Source of the DNA: Duganella sp. BuS-21
Lineage (GTDB): Bacteria > Pseudomonadota > Gammaproteobacteria > Burkholderiales > Burkholderiaceae_D
Direction of reading: 5' to 3'
DNA length: 64,000 nt
Assembly: GCA_041874725.1 (NCBI GenBank)
Contig: CP097466.1
Span: 2,046,001 to 2,110,000, forward strand
The notes under the pieces were generated by a model, which was given only the letters and a program-made list of their open reading frames with translations, made no database searches and had not been told where the DNA came from. Numbering within the stretch: the stretch's first letter is position 1; every line of letters starts with the position of its first letter. Shown here in pieces: positions 42,824-52,223 of this stretch. Position numbers and translations under genes: made by a program.

Positions 42824-42844
42824 CGATATTCATACGGAATATCG
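42824..42844. promoter_or_regulatory. Palindrome CGATATTC-ATACG-GAATATCG
   Basis: A perfect 8-bp inverted repeat with a 5-nt loop in the kdsB-adk gap, 94 bases before adk. It could be an operator or a transcript hairpin. Confidence 0.35.
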
Positions 42845-42880
42845 TCCAGAAATTGGCGTAACAACTAAGTTTTGTGGTAA

Positions 42881-43594
<714 letters not shown>

Positions 43595-43607
43595 GCGGTA
43601 AAGTAGA

Positions 43608-43633
43608 GCGGACCGATGGTCCGCTTTTTTTTT
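43608..43633 (+). terminator. Intrinsic terminator after adk
   Basis: GCGGACC-GAT-GGTCCGC is a perfect 7-bp stem followed by nine T residues. Confidence 0.9.
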
Positions 43634-43722
43634 GCCGGATGCCATCCCGATTTTTGAAGTTTTGCAGTTCGCACGTTGAAGTGTGGTTTGTAGGCTTAAT
43701 CAACAAAAATAAAGGGGACACT

Positions 43723-45849
43723 ATGGCAGGCAGCTTATGGTTGGCAGTCGCGTGCGGCGTTATCGCCGTGGTTTATGGATTATGGTCGCGCAGCTGGATC
43801 TTGCGACAGGACGCGGGCAATCCGCGCATGCAGGAAATCGCACTGGCGATTCAACAGGGCGCCGCAGCCTACCTCGCGCGCCAGTACCGCACCATCGCCA
43901 TCGTCGGCGTCGTGCTGCTCATCCTCATTGCCGTCCTGCTCGACATGAGCACCGCCATCGGTTTTCTGATCGGCGCGGTGTTGTCCGGTGCGTGCGGCTT
44001 CATCGGCATGAACGTCTCGGTGCGCGCCAACGTGCGCACGGCGCAGGCGGCCACCAAGGGCATGAACCAGGCGCTGGACGTGGCCTTCAAAGGCGGCGCC
44101 ATCACCGGCATGCTGGTGGTGGGCCTGGGCCTGCTGGGCGTGGTGCTGTTCTATATGTATCTGGTGGCGGGCCTGGGCCCGGACATGAATTTGCACAAGA
44201 CCATCGAGCCGATGATCGGCCTGGCCTTCGGCGCTTCGCTGATTTCGATTTTCGCGCGGCTGGGCGGCGGCATCTTCACCAAGGGTGCGGACGTCGGCGC
44301 CGACCTGGTGGGCAAGGTGGAAGCCGGCATTCCGGAGGACGATCCGCGCAATCCGGCCGTGATCGCCGATAACGTCGGCGACAACGTCGGCGATTGCGCC
44401 GGCATGGCGGCCGACCTGTTCGAGACCTATGTGGTGACGCTGATCGCCACCATGCTGCTGGGCGCGCTGCTGATGGGCGCCAACGGTACCACGGCCGTGG
44501 TCTATCCGCTGCTGCTGGGCGCGGTGTCCATCATCGCTTCCATCATCGGCTGCTCGATGGTCAAGGCCAAGCCGGGCAAGAAGATCATGTCGGCGCTGTA
44601 CACCGGCCTGTGGTGGGCCGCCGGCCTGTCGCTGATCGGCTTCGTGGCCGTGACCTGGCAGATGTGGCCGGACGACGCCATGCGCTACCGCATGATCGGC
44701 TGCACCGTGGTCGGCATCGTGCTGACCGGGCTGATGGTCTACATCACCGAGTACTACACCGGCACCGACTTCCATCCCGTCAAGCACATCGCCGAGGCTT
44801 CGACCACCGGCCACGGCACCAACATCATCGCCGGTCTGGGCGTGTCGATGAAGTCGACCGCTTGGCCGGTGCTGGCCGTGTGCGCGGCCATCCTGGTGTC
44901 TTACCAGCTCGGCCAGTTGTACGGCGTGGCCATCGCCGCCACCGCCATGCTGTCGATGGCCGGCATCATCGTGGCGCTGGACGCCTACGGTCCGATCACC
45001 GACAACGCCGGCGGCATCGCCGAAATGTCGGGCATGCCGGACTCGGTGCGCGCGATTACCGATCCGCTGGACGCGGTGGGCAACACCACCAAGGCCGTCA
45101 CCAAGGGTTACGCCATCGGCTCGGCCGGCCTGGCCGCGCTGGTGCTGTTTGCCGACTACACGCACGCGCTGGAATCGGCCGGGCGCAGCGTTTCCTTCGA
45201 TCTGTCGAATCCGATGGTGATCGTCGGCCTGATCATCGGCGGCCTGATTCCCTACCTGTTCGGCGCCATGGCGATGGAGGCGGTGGGGCGCGCGGCCGGT
45301 GCGGTGGTGGTCGAGGTGCGCCGCCAGTTCCGCGACATCAAGGGCATCATGGAAGGCACGGCCAAGCCGGAGTACGACAAGGCGGTCGACATGCTGACCG
45401 CGTCGGCCATCAAGGAAATGATCGTGCCGTCGCTGCTGCCGGTGGTGGTGCCGATCCTGGTCGGCATGCTGCTGGGTTCGGCCGCGTTGGGCGGCATGCT
45501 GATGGGCACCATCGTCACCGGCCTGTTCGTGGCGATTTCCATGACCACCGGCGGCGGCGCCTGGGACAACGCCAAGAAGTATATCGAGGACGGCCATTTC
45601 GGCGGCAAGGGCTCGGATGCGCACAAGGCGGCGGTGACCGGCGACACGGTGGGCGATCCCTACAAGGATACGGCCGGGCCGGCGGTCAATCCGCTGATCA
45701 AGATCATCAACATCGTGGCGCTGCTGCTGGTGCCGTTGCTGCCGGCCTCGGGCTGGCTGGCGGTGTCGGTGCCGCCGATGGCGCATCCGCCGGCCATCGT
45801 GCAGCCGGCCGACGTGCCGCCGCCACCGCCGTTGCCGGTCCAGCAGTAA
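43723..45849 (+). CDS. hppA: Membrane-bound proton-translocating pyrophosphatase
   Basis: A 708-residue integral membrane PPase with about 16 helices. Catalytic motifs [20 protein letters not shown] and [19 protein letters not shown] are present. The sequence [10 protein letters not shown] carries lysine where potassium-dependent enzymes have alanine, which predicts the K+-independent, proton-pumping class (known of the family, inferred here). The ATG at 43723 follows AAGGGG. The adk terminator separates it from adk. Confidence 0.95.
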   Translation: MAGSLWLAVACGVIAVVYGLWSRSWILRQDAGNPRMQEIALAIQQGAAAYLARQYRTIAIVGVVLLILIAVLLDMSTAIGFLIGAVLSGACGFIGMNVSVRANVRTAQAATKGMNQALDVAFKGGAITGMLVVGLGLLGVVLFYMYLVAGLGPDMNLHKTIEPMIGLAFGASLISIFARLGGGIFTKGADVGADLVGKVEAGIPEDDPRNPAVIADNVGDNVGDCAGMAADLFETYVVTLIATMLLGALLMGANGTTAVVYPLLLGAVSIIASIIGCSMVKAKPGKKIMSALYTGLWWAAGLSLIGFVAVTWQMWPDDAMRYRMIGCTVVGIVLTGLMVYITEYYTGTDFHPVKHIAEASTTGHGTNIIAGLGVSMKSTAWPVLAVCAAILVSYQLGQLYGVAIAATAMLSMAGIIVALDAYGPITDNAGGIAEMSGMPDSVRAITDPLDAVGNTTKAVTKGYAIGSAGLAALVLFADYTHALESAGRSVSFDLSNPMVIVGLIIGGLIPYLFGAMAMEAVGRAAGAVVVEVRRQFRDIKGIMEGTAKPEYDKAVDMLTASAIKEMIVPSLLPVVVPILVGMLLGSAALGGMLMGTIVTGLFVAISMTTGGGAWDNAKKYIEDGHFGGKGSDAHKAAVTGDTVGDPYKDTAGPAVNPLIKIINIVALLLVPLLPASGWLAVSVPPMAHPPAIVQPADVPPPPPLPVQQ

Positions 45850-45870
45850 AGTCACGAATTGTTTCGATGG

Positions 45871-45916
45871 CTTCCCTCCTGCGATGAACCTGCTAATAAT
45901 GAAGGGAGGAGGGAAG
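45871..45916 (+). promoter_or_regulatory. Hairpin that would hide the ribosome-binding site of the next gene
   Basis: CTTCCCTCCT (45871-45880) is perfectly complementary to AGGAGGGAAG (45907-45916), which contains the Shine-Dalgarno GGAGG of the gene at 45920. The loop is 26 bases. If formed, the 10-bp stem blocks translation initiation. Confidence 0.5.
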
Positions 45917-45919
45917 ACC

Positions 45920-46366
45920 ATGAACATCGCCAAGCCTGCCGCTTTCACCGTCTTGTTCCTGTTCGGCATGCTGGTGTGCGAATATGCCTGGGCCGGGCCG
46001 GCCGAGGACACAGTCAAGGACGACTACCTCAAATTGCCGGTCTGCACCTTGAGTGCGGACGGCAAGTCGCTGGCGGTCGAGCCGTGCCGCACCGCGCCCG
46101 CTCAGCAAGCCATGCCGCGCCGTCCGGTGCCGCAGACCATGCAAGGCATGCCGCAAAGCCAGCCGCCGCCCAAGGTGGCCATGCCGGTTCCGCCCGTGCC
46201 GCCGAAGCTCGACATGCGCGCCAAGGCGCCGGTGCCGACCACCGGCTGCGACGCGGCCGGCTGCAATGGTGCCAATGGCGTGCGCTACAACAATGCCGGC
46301 CCGAACGGCGTTGTCACGCCGTCCGGCAAGGTCTGCAGCAAAGCCAGCGGCATGATCCAGTGCTGA
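45920..46366 (+). CDS. Exported proline-rich hypothetical protein
   Basis: A 148-residue protein with a signal peptide (about 1-24, ending YAWA-GP), a proline/methionine-rich central part (QTMQGMPQSQPPPKVAMPVP) and a glycine/asparagine-rich, cysteine-containing C-terminal domain (TTGCDAAGCNGANGVRYNNA ... CSKASGMIQC). I do not recognise it. The four C-terminal cysteines could form disulfides in the periplasm. GGAGG precedes ATG 45920 and is covered by the hairpin at 45871. Confidence 0.65.
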   Translation: MNIAKPAAFTVLFLFGMLVCEYAWAGPAEDTVKDDYLKLPVCTLSADGKSLAVEPCRTAPAQQAMPRRPVPQTMQGMPQSQPPPKVAMPVPPVPPKLDMRAKAPVPTTGCDAAGCNGANGVRYNNAGPNGVVTPSGKVCSKASGMIQC

Positions 46367-46434
46367 ATCTTAAATAATAGGTCATTCGCCGTCCGATCCG
46401 ATAGAATGCGATTTTTGGTATCGGGGCAGGTGGC

Positions 46435-47166
46435 ATGGCAACACAGGGAGAGCTCGACTATTTCAAGCGCATCGGCGACGACGGCATGCAGCACGCCACC
46501 AACAAGCCGTGGTCGGACGCGCAGTGCGGCCTGTATCTGATGGAGCTGGGCGCCATGATGGCGCTGATGCCGGAAACCGGCCGCCTGCTCGACATGGGCT
46601 GCGGCACCGGCTGGACCAGCGTGCTGTTCGCCAAAAAAGGTTTCGACGTGGTGGGGCAGGATCTGGTGCCGGAAGCCATCGCCGCCGCGCATGGTCTGAA
46701 GCAGGCCAACGGCCTGGCCAATCTCGACTTCGTGGTCAGCGATTATGAATCGCTGCAGTTCAAGGACGCGTTCGATGTGGTGGTGTTCTTCGACTGCCTG
46801 CACCACGCGGTGGACGAGCAGGGCGCCCTGGCCAGCGCCTGGCGCGCGCTCAAGCCGGGCGGCATCTGCATCACCTCCGAACCGGGCATCGGCCACGCGC
46901 GCCGCTCCGCCAAAATCATGGAAGAATTCGACGTGACCGAGCGCGATATGCACCCGGCCAAGATCATCCGCGCCGCCAAAAAGGTCGGCTTCCGCAGCTG
47001 GAGCGTGCACCCGCACGCGTCCTATCTGTACATCTCGCTCTACCGCCGTAGCCAGGGCGGCTTGATGGGCAAACTGTTCCGCATCCCCGGCATGCGCAGC
47101 CTGGTGGCGACCTTCTGCGTCCTGTTCTCGCGCCACCTGGCCGGCATCGTGGTGCTGCAGAAATAG
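46435..47166 (+). CDS. SAM-dependent methyltransferase, class I
   Basis: A 243-residue protein with motif I LLDMGCGTGWTSVLFAKKGF (about residues 53-72), the acidic strand-2 end and DVVVFFDCLHHAV (motif for methyltransferase type 11/UbiE-like domain), then a basic C-terminal segment. The substrate is not predictable. It is a single gene between the proline-rich protein and the HAD gene. Confidence 0.85.
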   Translation: MATQGELDYFKRIGDDGMQHATNKPWSDAQCGLYLMELGAMMALMPETGRLLDMGCGTGWTSVLFAKKGFDVVGQDLVPEAIAAAHGLKQANGLANLDFVVSDYESLQFKDAFDVVVFFDCLHHAVDEQGALASAWRALKPGGICITSEPGIGHARRSAKIMEEFDVTERDMHPAKIIRAAKKVGFRSWSVHPHASYLYISLYRRSQGGLMGKLFRIPGMRSLVATFCVLFSRHLAGIVVLQK

Positions 47167-47266
47167 TCAGCTGCCGACGATCGCCGGTCCTCCGGGTTCC
47201 GGCTGCGGTGATCGTGTGTGCGCCGTCCTGCGTCCGCGGCTCGCCCTTCGGTTAAACTGTCGGGCT

Positions 47267-47953
47267 ATGAGACATCAACTTTTTCTTTTCGATCTGGACG
47301 ACACGCTGCTCGATTTCAAGGCTTCCGAACAGCTATCCTTCGTCCGCACCCTGCAGCAGCTGGGCCACCATACGGTGTCCGAAATTCTGTTCGCGCAATA
47401 CCAGGCGATCAACACGGCGCTGTGGCGCAGCTTCGAGCACGGGGAGGTGAGCAAGGACTTCCTCAAGGTCGAGCGTTTTCGCAAAACCTTCGCGGCCAAC
47501 GCGCTGGACATCGATCCCGAAGCGGCCAGCCTGCTGTACCTGGAATCGTTGTCCGAAACCGTGGTGCTGATCGACGGCGCCCAGGCCGTGTGCGCGCAGC
47601 TGGCGGCGGTGGGCGAGGTCGGCATCATCACCAACGGCGTCGATTCGATCCAGCAGCGCCGCATTGCCGCTTCCGGCCTGGGCGATCACATTTCCTTCGT
47701 CGCCACCTCGGAAGCCTGCGGCTACGCCAAGCCGGACAGTCGCTTCTTCGACTACACCACCGGCATGGCGCGCGCCTTCAGCAAGGCTGCCACCATCATC
47801 GTCGGCGACCGCCTCGATGCCGACATCCTGGGCGCCAACCGCTATGGCATCGACAGCTGCTGGTTCAATCCCGGCCGCCTGGCCAACGCCTCCGAAGCCC
47901 GGCCCACCTATGAAGTCGCCCACCTGGATGCCATCGTGCCTGCCTTGCTATAA
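47267..47953 (+). CDS. yjjG: HAD-family pyrimidine 5'-nucleotidase, YjjG type
   Basis: A 228-residue HAD phosphatase with motif I FDLDDTLLDF at residues 7-16, the helical cap, and motif IV VGDRLDADILGANRYGIDS. This fits YjjG, which dephosphorylates pyrimidine (including non-canonical) monophosphates. I use ATG 47267; the frame upstream is not conserved in kind. Confidence 0.88.
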   Translation: MRHQLFLFDLDDTLLDFKASEQLSFVRTLQQLGHHTVSEILFAQYQAINTALWRSFEHGEVSKDFLKVERFRKTFAANALDIDPEAASLLYLESLSETVVLIDGAQAVCAQLAAVGEVGIITNGVDSIQQRRIAASGLGDHISFVATSEACGYAKPDSRFFDYTTGMARAFSKAATIIVGDRLDADILGANRYGIDSCWFNPGRLANASEARPTYEVAHLDAIVPALL

Positions 47954-47964
47954 TGCGGAGGCAG

Positions 47965-47984
47965 CGTTTACGTTAACGTAAACG
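47965..47984. promoter_or_regulatory. 20-bp perfect palindrome, LiuR-type operator
   Basis: CGTTTACGTTAACGTAAACG is perfectly symmetric and continues into a second ACGTCAA half. It lies 26 bases before the start of the SDR gene. Its shape resembles operators of the MerR-family regulator LiuR for branched-chain amino acid catabolism. Confidence 0.55.
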
Positions 47985-48009
47985 TCAATCAATACAACAG
48001 GAGACAGGC

Positions 48010-48768
48010 ATGCAGATCAAGGATCAGGTATTCATCATCACCGGCGGCGCATCGGGTCTGGGCGCGGGCACGGCGCGCATGCTGGTGGAGCAGGGTGGCA
48101 AAGTGGTGCTGGCGGACGTGCAGGCCGAGGCCGGCCAGGCCTTGGCCGCTGAATTGAACGGGGTCTTCGTCAAGTGCGACGTCACCTCGGAAGCGGACGG
48201 CCAGGCCGTGGTGGCGGCCGCGCTGGCGCAAGGCACGCTGCGCGGCGTGATCAACTGCGCCGGCGTGGCGCCGGCCTCCAAGACGGTCGGCAAGGACGGC
48301 CCGCATCCGCTGGAACTGTTCCAGAAAGTGGTGTCGATTAACCTGATCGGCACCTTCAATATGTGCCGCCTGGCGGCCGACGCCATGAGCAAGAACGCGC
48401 CGCTGGACAGCGGCGAGCGCGGCGTCATCATCAACACCGCCTCGGTGGCGGCCTTCGACGGCCAGATCGGCCAGGCCGCCTACGCCGCCTCCAAGGCCGC
48501 CGTGGCCGGCCTGACGCTGCCGATGGCGCGCGACCTGTCGCGCAACGGCATCCGCGTGATGACCATCGCCCCCGGCATCTTCGAAACGCCGATGCTGACC
48601 GCCATGCCGCAGGAAGTGCAGGACGCGCTGGGCGCCATGGTGCCGTTCCCGCCGCGCCTGGGCAAGCCGGTCGAATACGCGCTGCTGGCCAAAGCCATCA
48701 TCGAGAACCCGATGCTGAACGGCGAGACCATCCGCCTGGACGGCGCGATCCGCATGCAGCCGAAGTGA
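48010..48768 (+). CDS. 3-hydroxyacyl-CoA dehydrogenase, SDR type (HSD17B10-like)
   Basis: A 252-residue SDR: cofactor motif [28 protein letters not shown], catalytic Ser-Tyr-Lys ([20 protein letters not shown]) and PGIFETPML. The motif set is that of type-2 3-hydroxyacyl-CoA / 2-methyl-3-hydroxybutyryl-CoA dehydrogenases, which fits the LiuR-like operator 26 bases upstream and a role in isoleucine or fatty-acid breakdown. It has AGGAGA before ATG 48010. Confidence 0.88.
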   Translation: MQIKDQVFIITGGASGLGAGTARMLVEQGGKVVLADVQAEAGQALAAELNGVFVKCDVTSEADGQAVVAAALAQGTLRGVINCAGVAPASKTVGKDGPHPLELFQKVVSINLIGTFNMCRLAADAMSKNAPLDSGERGVIINTASVAAFDGQIGQAAYAASKAAVAGLTLPMARDLSRNGIRVMTIAPGIFETPMLTAMPQEVQDALGAMVPFPPRLGKPVEYALLAKAIIENPMLNGETIRLDGAIRMQPK

Positions 48769-48865
48769 GCCGTGACACGCGCCCGAGATAATTTACGTAT
48801 AATCAGTTCGGTAACATTCCGGCCATTGGTTCGGCGCCAGTATTTCAACCTAACTGAATTATTTC

Positions 48866-49207
48866 ATGAATCCCACCCTCGCAGGTTACCTGTGGTGCGC
48901 GCTGGCTTCCGTTGCCAGCGCGGGCGCTACGTTTCTCATCAAGTCCTCCAGTAACTACGGCAGCGGCATCAGCATGATGCGGCTGCTGTGGCTCGGCGGC
49001 GCCTGCACTGCGTATGTAGCGGGCTTTGTTTGCTACGCCTTTGCCTTGGAAAAATTGGCGATCACTCTGGCGTATCCCGTTATGACCGCGATTACGATCG
49101 TCATCGTGACGATCTTGGGCGTGTTGGTGCTACAAGAGTCGCTGACCCCAGTGCGGCTGCTGGGGCTGCTGCTGATTGGCGTCGGGGCTTTTTTTGTCTC
49201 CCGCTAA
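48866..49207 (+). CDS. SMR/EamA-like four-helix membrane protein
   Basis: A 113-residue protein with four predicted membrane helices (about 5-22, 37-59, 65-87, 95-110) and the end PVRLLGLLLIGVGAFFVSR. Fold and size fit the small multidrug resistance / ArnE-like flippase group. No efflux-defining Glu is evident near the start of helix 1, so the transport class is unclear. A TATAAT box lies at 48798-48803, but a matching -35 is weak. Confidence 0.75.
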   Translation: MNPTLAGYLWCALASVASAGATFLIKSSSNYGSGISMMRLLWLGGACTAYVAGFVCYAFALEKLAITLAYPVMTAITIVIVTILGVLVLQESLTPVRLLGLLLIGVGAFFVSR

Positions 49208-49220
49208 AGCGAAACGATCT

Positions 49221-51008
49221 ATGTTTGATTTGAAGCCGCTGATGCTGAGCGCAGCGCTCAGCGTTCTGCTTGGCGCATGGCACCTTCCTTCTTCCGCGCA
49301 GCGCGCCACGCCGGACGCCGCGCCGGAAATCGCCACCGGCTATGCCGAGAAGGCCGGCAAGTCGGCGCACAAATTCATGGTGGCCGCCGCCAATCCGCTG
49401 GCCACCCAGGCCGGCTACCAGATGCTCAAGCAGGGCGGCGCCGCGATCGACGCCGCCATCGCCATGCAGTTGGTGCTGACGCTGGTGGAGCCGCAATCGT
49501 CGGGCATCGGCGGCGGCGCCTTCCTGCTGTACTCGGACGGCAAGCGCGTGCAATCCTACGACGGCCGCGAAACCGCGCCCGCCGCTGCGGACGAAACGCT
49601 GTTCCAGGACCAGAACGGCAAGCCGGTATCGCGCGAAGTGGGCGTGGTCGGCGGCCGCTCGACCGGCGCGCCGGGCGTGCTGCGCATGCTCGAACTGGCG
49701 CACAAACAGCACGGCAAGCTGCCGTGGAAAGCCCTGTTCCAGCCGGCCATCAAGCTGGCGGAAAACGGCTTTGCCATCAGCCCGCGCCTGAACGCGCTGA
49801 TCTCGTATGATAAATTCCTGGCGCGCGATCCGGTGGCGCGCGCCTACTTCTTCGACGAGCAGGGCAAGCCGCGTCCGGTGGGCTACCTGCTGAAGAATCC
49901 CGAACTGGCGCGCACCCTGCGCGAGATCGCCGCCGGCGGCGCCGATGCCTTCTACAAGGGCCGCATCGCCAACGACATCGCCGCCAAGGTCGCATCCCAT
50001 CCGACCAATCCCGGCAAGCTGACCGCCGCCGACATCGCCGGCTACCAGGCCAAGGAACGCGCGCCGGTGTGCAGCGACTACCGCGCCTGGACCGTGTGCG
50101 GCGCGCCGCCGCCATCGTCGGGCGGCATCGCCATCGCGCAGATGCTCGGCATCCTGGAGAACCAGGAGATCGGCGCGGCGCGGCCGGTGAACGGCCAGCT
50201 GACCGCCGAAGGCATCCACCTGTTCACCGAGGCCGGCCGCCTGGCCTATGCGGACCGCAACCGCTACGTTGCCGACACCGACTTCGTGCCGCTGCCCGGC
50301 AAGGGCGTGGACGCCATGCTGGACAAGGGCTACCTGAAACAGCGCGCGGCGCTGATCGGCAACCAGTCCATGGGACGCGCCAGGTTCGGCACGCCGGAAG
50401 GCATGCAGGTGGCCTGGGGCGCCGACAGCGCCATCGACAAGCCGTCCACCTCGCACCTGGTGGCGGTGGATGCCTTTGGCGGCGGCCTGTCCATGACCAC
50501 CTCGGTGGAAGACGCCTTCGGCGCGCGCCAGATGGTCGACGGCTTCATGCTGAACAACCAGCTGACCGACTTCTCCTTCGATTCGAAAGACGAAAACGGC
50601 CCGGTCGCCAACCGCGTCCAGGCGGGCAAGCGCCCACGCAGCGCCATGTCGCCGACGCTGGTGTTCGACAAGGGCACGCACAAGCTGGTGCTGGCCACCG
50701 GCTCGCCGGGCGGTTCGGCCATCATCAACTACGTCGCCAAGGTGCTGGTGGGGACGCTGGACTGGGGCCTGGACGTGCAGCAGGCCATCAGCCTGCCGAA
50801 CTTCGGCAGCCGCAACGGACCGACCGAGCTGGAAGCGGGGCGCGTGTCGCGCGCCGTGGTCGAGCAGCTCAAGGCGCGCGGCCACGATATCCGCGAGTAT
50901 GACCAGAACTCCGGCCTGCAAGGCCTGCAGCGGCGCACCGTCAACGGCAGGGAAGAATGGTTCGGCGGCGCCGATCCACGCCGGGAAGGTGTCGTTTTAG
51001 GGGATTAA
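49221..51008 (+). CDS. ggt: Gamma-glutamyltransferase
   Basis: A 595-residue secreted enzyme that cleaves gamma-glutamyl bonds (glutathione). It has a signal peptide (about 1-27), the substrate region AIAMQLVLTLVEPQSSGIGG and the autocleavage/nucleophile site PST-SHL with T410 as the likely catalytic threonine, then MSPTLVF and GSPGGSAIINYV. One precursor yields large and small subunits at that site. It starts at ATG 49221. Confidence 0.93.
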   Translation: MFDLKPLMLSAALSVLLGAWHLPSSAQRATPDAAPEIATGYAEKAGKSAHKFMVAAANPLATQAGYQMLKQGGAAIDAAIAMQLVLTLVEPQSSGIGGGAFLLYSDGKRVQSYDGRETAPAAADETLFQDQNGKPVSREVGVVGGRSTGAPGVLRMLELAHKQHGKLPWKALFQPAIKLAENGFAISPRLNALISYDKFLARDPVARAYFFDEQGKPRPVGYLLKNPELARTLREIAAGGADAFYKGRIANDIAAKVASHPTNPGKLTAADIAGYQAKERAPVCSDYRAWTVCGAPPPSSGGIAIAQMLGILENQEIGAARPVNGQLTAEGIHLFTEAGRLAYADRNRYVADTDFVPLPGKGVDAMLDKGYLKQRAALIGNQSMGRARFGTPEGMQVAWGADSAIDKPSTSHLVAVDAFGGGLSMTTSVEDAFGARQMVDGFMLNNQLTDFSFDSKDENGPVANRVQAGKRPRSAMSPTLVFDKGTHKLVLATGSPGGSAIINYVAKVLVGTLDWGLDVQQAISLPNFGSRNGPTELEAGRVSRAVVEQLKARGHDIREYDQNSGLQGLQRRTVNGREEWFGGADPRREGVVLGD

Positions 51009-51047
51009 ACCTTCCCCAAACGGCATAGACCCTGATAACCTTGCAAG

Positions 51048-52223
51048 ATGGGACGACAAAAGAAAACAGGCCTGATCCTGACCGGGGGCGGCGCCCGGGC
51101 CGCCTACCAGGTGGGCGTGCTGCAGGCCATATCGGAGATTCTATGGGAGGAGGGCTGGCCGCCGGCCCGCAATCCCTTCGACATCATCTGCGGCACGTCG
51201 GCCGGCGCGATCAACGCCACGGCGCTGGCCTGCCGCGCCGATAACTTCGGCGAGGGCGTGCAAAAGCTGCTCGACGTCTGGCAGCACATCTCGGTGGAGG
51301 AAGTCTATCGCGCCGATTCGCTGGGCGTGATCCGCTCCGGCGCGCGCTGGTTGTCGCTGCTGTCGTTCGGCTGGCTGCTGCGCAAATGGCGCGCCGCGCC
51401 GCCTGCGTCCCTGCTCGACAACACGCCGCTGGTCGGCCTGCTGCACCGCATGCTCGACCTGCCGCGCCTGGACGCAGTGCTGTCCGAAGGCCTGCTGCAT
51501 GCGCTGGCCGTCACCGCTTCGTCCTACACCGGCGGCAATCACCTGACCTTTTACCAGACCGCCGCCGACATCGCGCCGTGGGTGCGCATGCAGCGCGTGG
51601 CGCTGCAGGACCAGATCGGCGTCGAACATTTGCTGGCGTCGTCGGCGATTCCCTTCATCTTCCCGGCCACGCCGCTGTACCTGGGCGGCCACCGCGAATA
51701 CTGCGGCGACGGCTCGATGCGCCAGTTGGCGCCGATCTCGCCGGCGATCCACCTGGGCGCGTCCAAGGTGCTGGTGGTGGGCGCCGGACGCCTGACCGAG
51801 CCGACGCGCAGCGCCGCCGAAAAGAACGCGGCGCGCTATCCCAGCCTGGCGCAGATCGCCGGCCACGCCATGTCGTCGATCTTCCTCGACAGCCTGGCGG
51901 TCGACATCGAGCGGCTTGAACGCATCAACAAGACGCTGTCCATGCTGCCGCCCGAGTATCTGGCGCAGACGCCGCTCAAGCCGGTCGAGCTGCTGGTGAT
52001 CGCGCCGTCCGAACGGCTGGACGATATCGCCAGCCGCCACATCGCCAGCCTGCCGTCGCCGATCCGCGCCATGTTGTCCGGCATCGGCGCCACTGAAACG
52101 CGCGGCGCCGCGCTGGCGTCCTATCTGCTGTTTGAATCCACCTACACCTGCGAGTTGATCCGCCTCGGCCAGCGCGACACCCACGCGCGCAAGAGCGACG
52201 TGCTGGCTTTCTTTGAGTCCTGA
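51048..52223 (+). CDS. Patatin-like phospholipase
   Basis: A 391-residue cytoplasmic-type patatin: oxyanion loop TGGGARAAYQVGVLQA, nucleophile S51 in CGTSAGAINA (GxSxG), and catalytic D221 in YCGDGSMRQLAP. Such proteins are acyl hydrolases. The C-terminal extension (about 280-391) is of unknown role. The stop codon overlaps the start of the large kinase gene by one base (TGATG), so the two may be coupled. Confidence 0.9.
   Translation: MGRQKKTGLILTGGGARAAYQVGVLQAISEILWEEGWPPARNPFDIICGTSAGAINATALACRADNFGEGVQKLLDVWQHISVEEVYRADSLGVIRSGARWLSLLSFGWLLRKWRAAPPASLLDNTPLVGLLHRMLDLPRLDAVLSEGLLHALAVTASSYTGGNHLTFYQTAADIAPWVRMQRVALQDQIGVEHLLASSAIPFIFPATPLYLGGHREYCGDGSMRQLAPISPAIHLGASKVLVVGAGRLTEPTRSAAEKNAARYPSLAQIAGHAMSSIFLDSLAVDIERLERINKTLSMLPPEYLAQTPLKPVELLVIAPSERLDDIASRHIASLPSPIRAMLSGIGATETRGAALASYLLFESTYTCELIRLGQRDTHARKSDVLAFFES

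Noticed and set aside
43780..46017. 745-codon minus-strand open frame opposite hppA
   Set aside because: It shadows an unmistakable pyrophosphatase, is rich in His/Arg/Gln and has no recognisable motif.
48798..48803. Sigma-70 promoter for the SMR-like gene
   Set aside because: The TATAAT box is perfect, but no good -35 exists at 16-18 bases; noted in the gene entry only.
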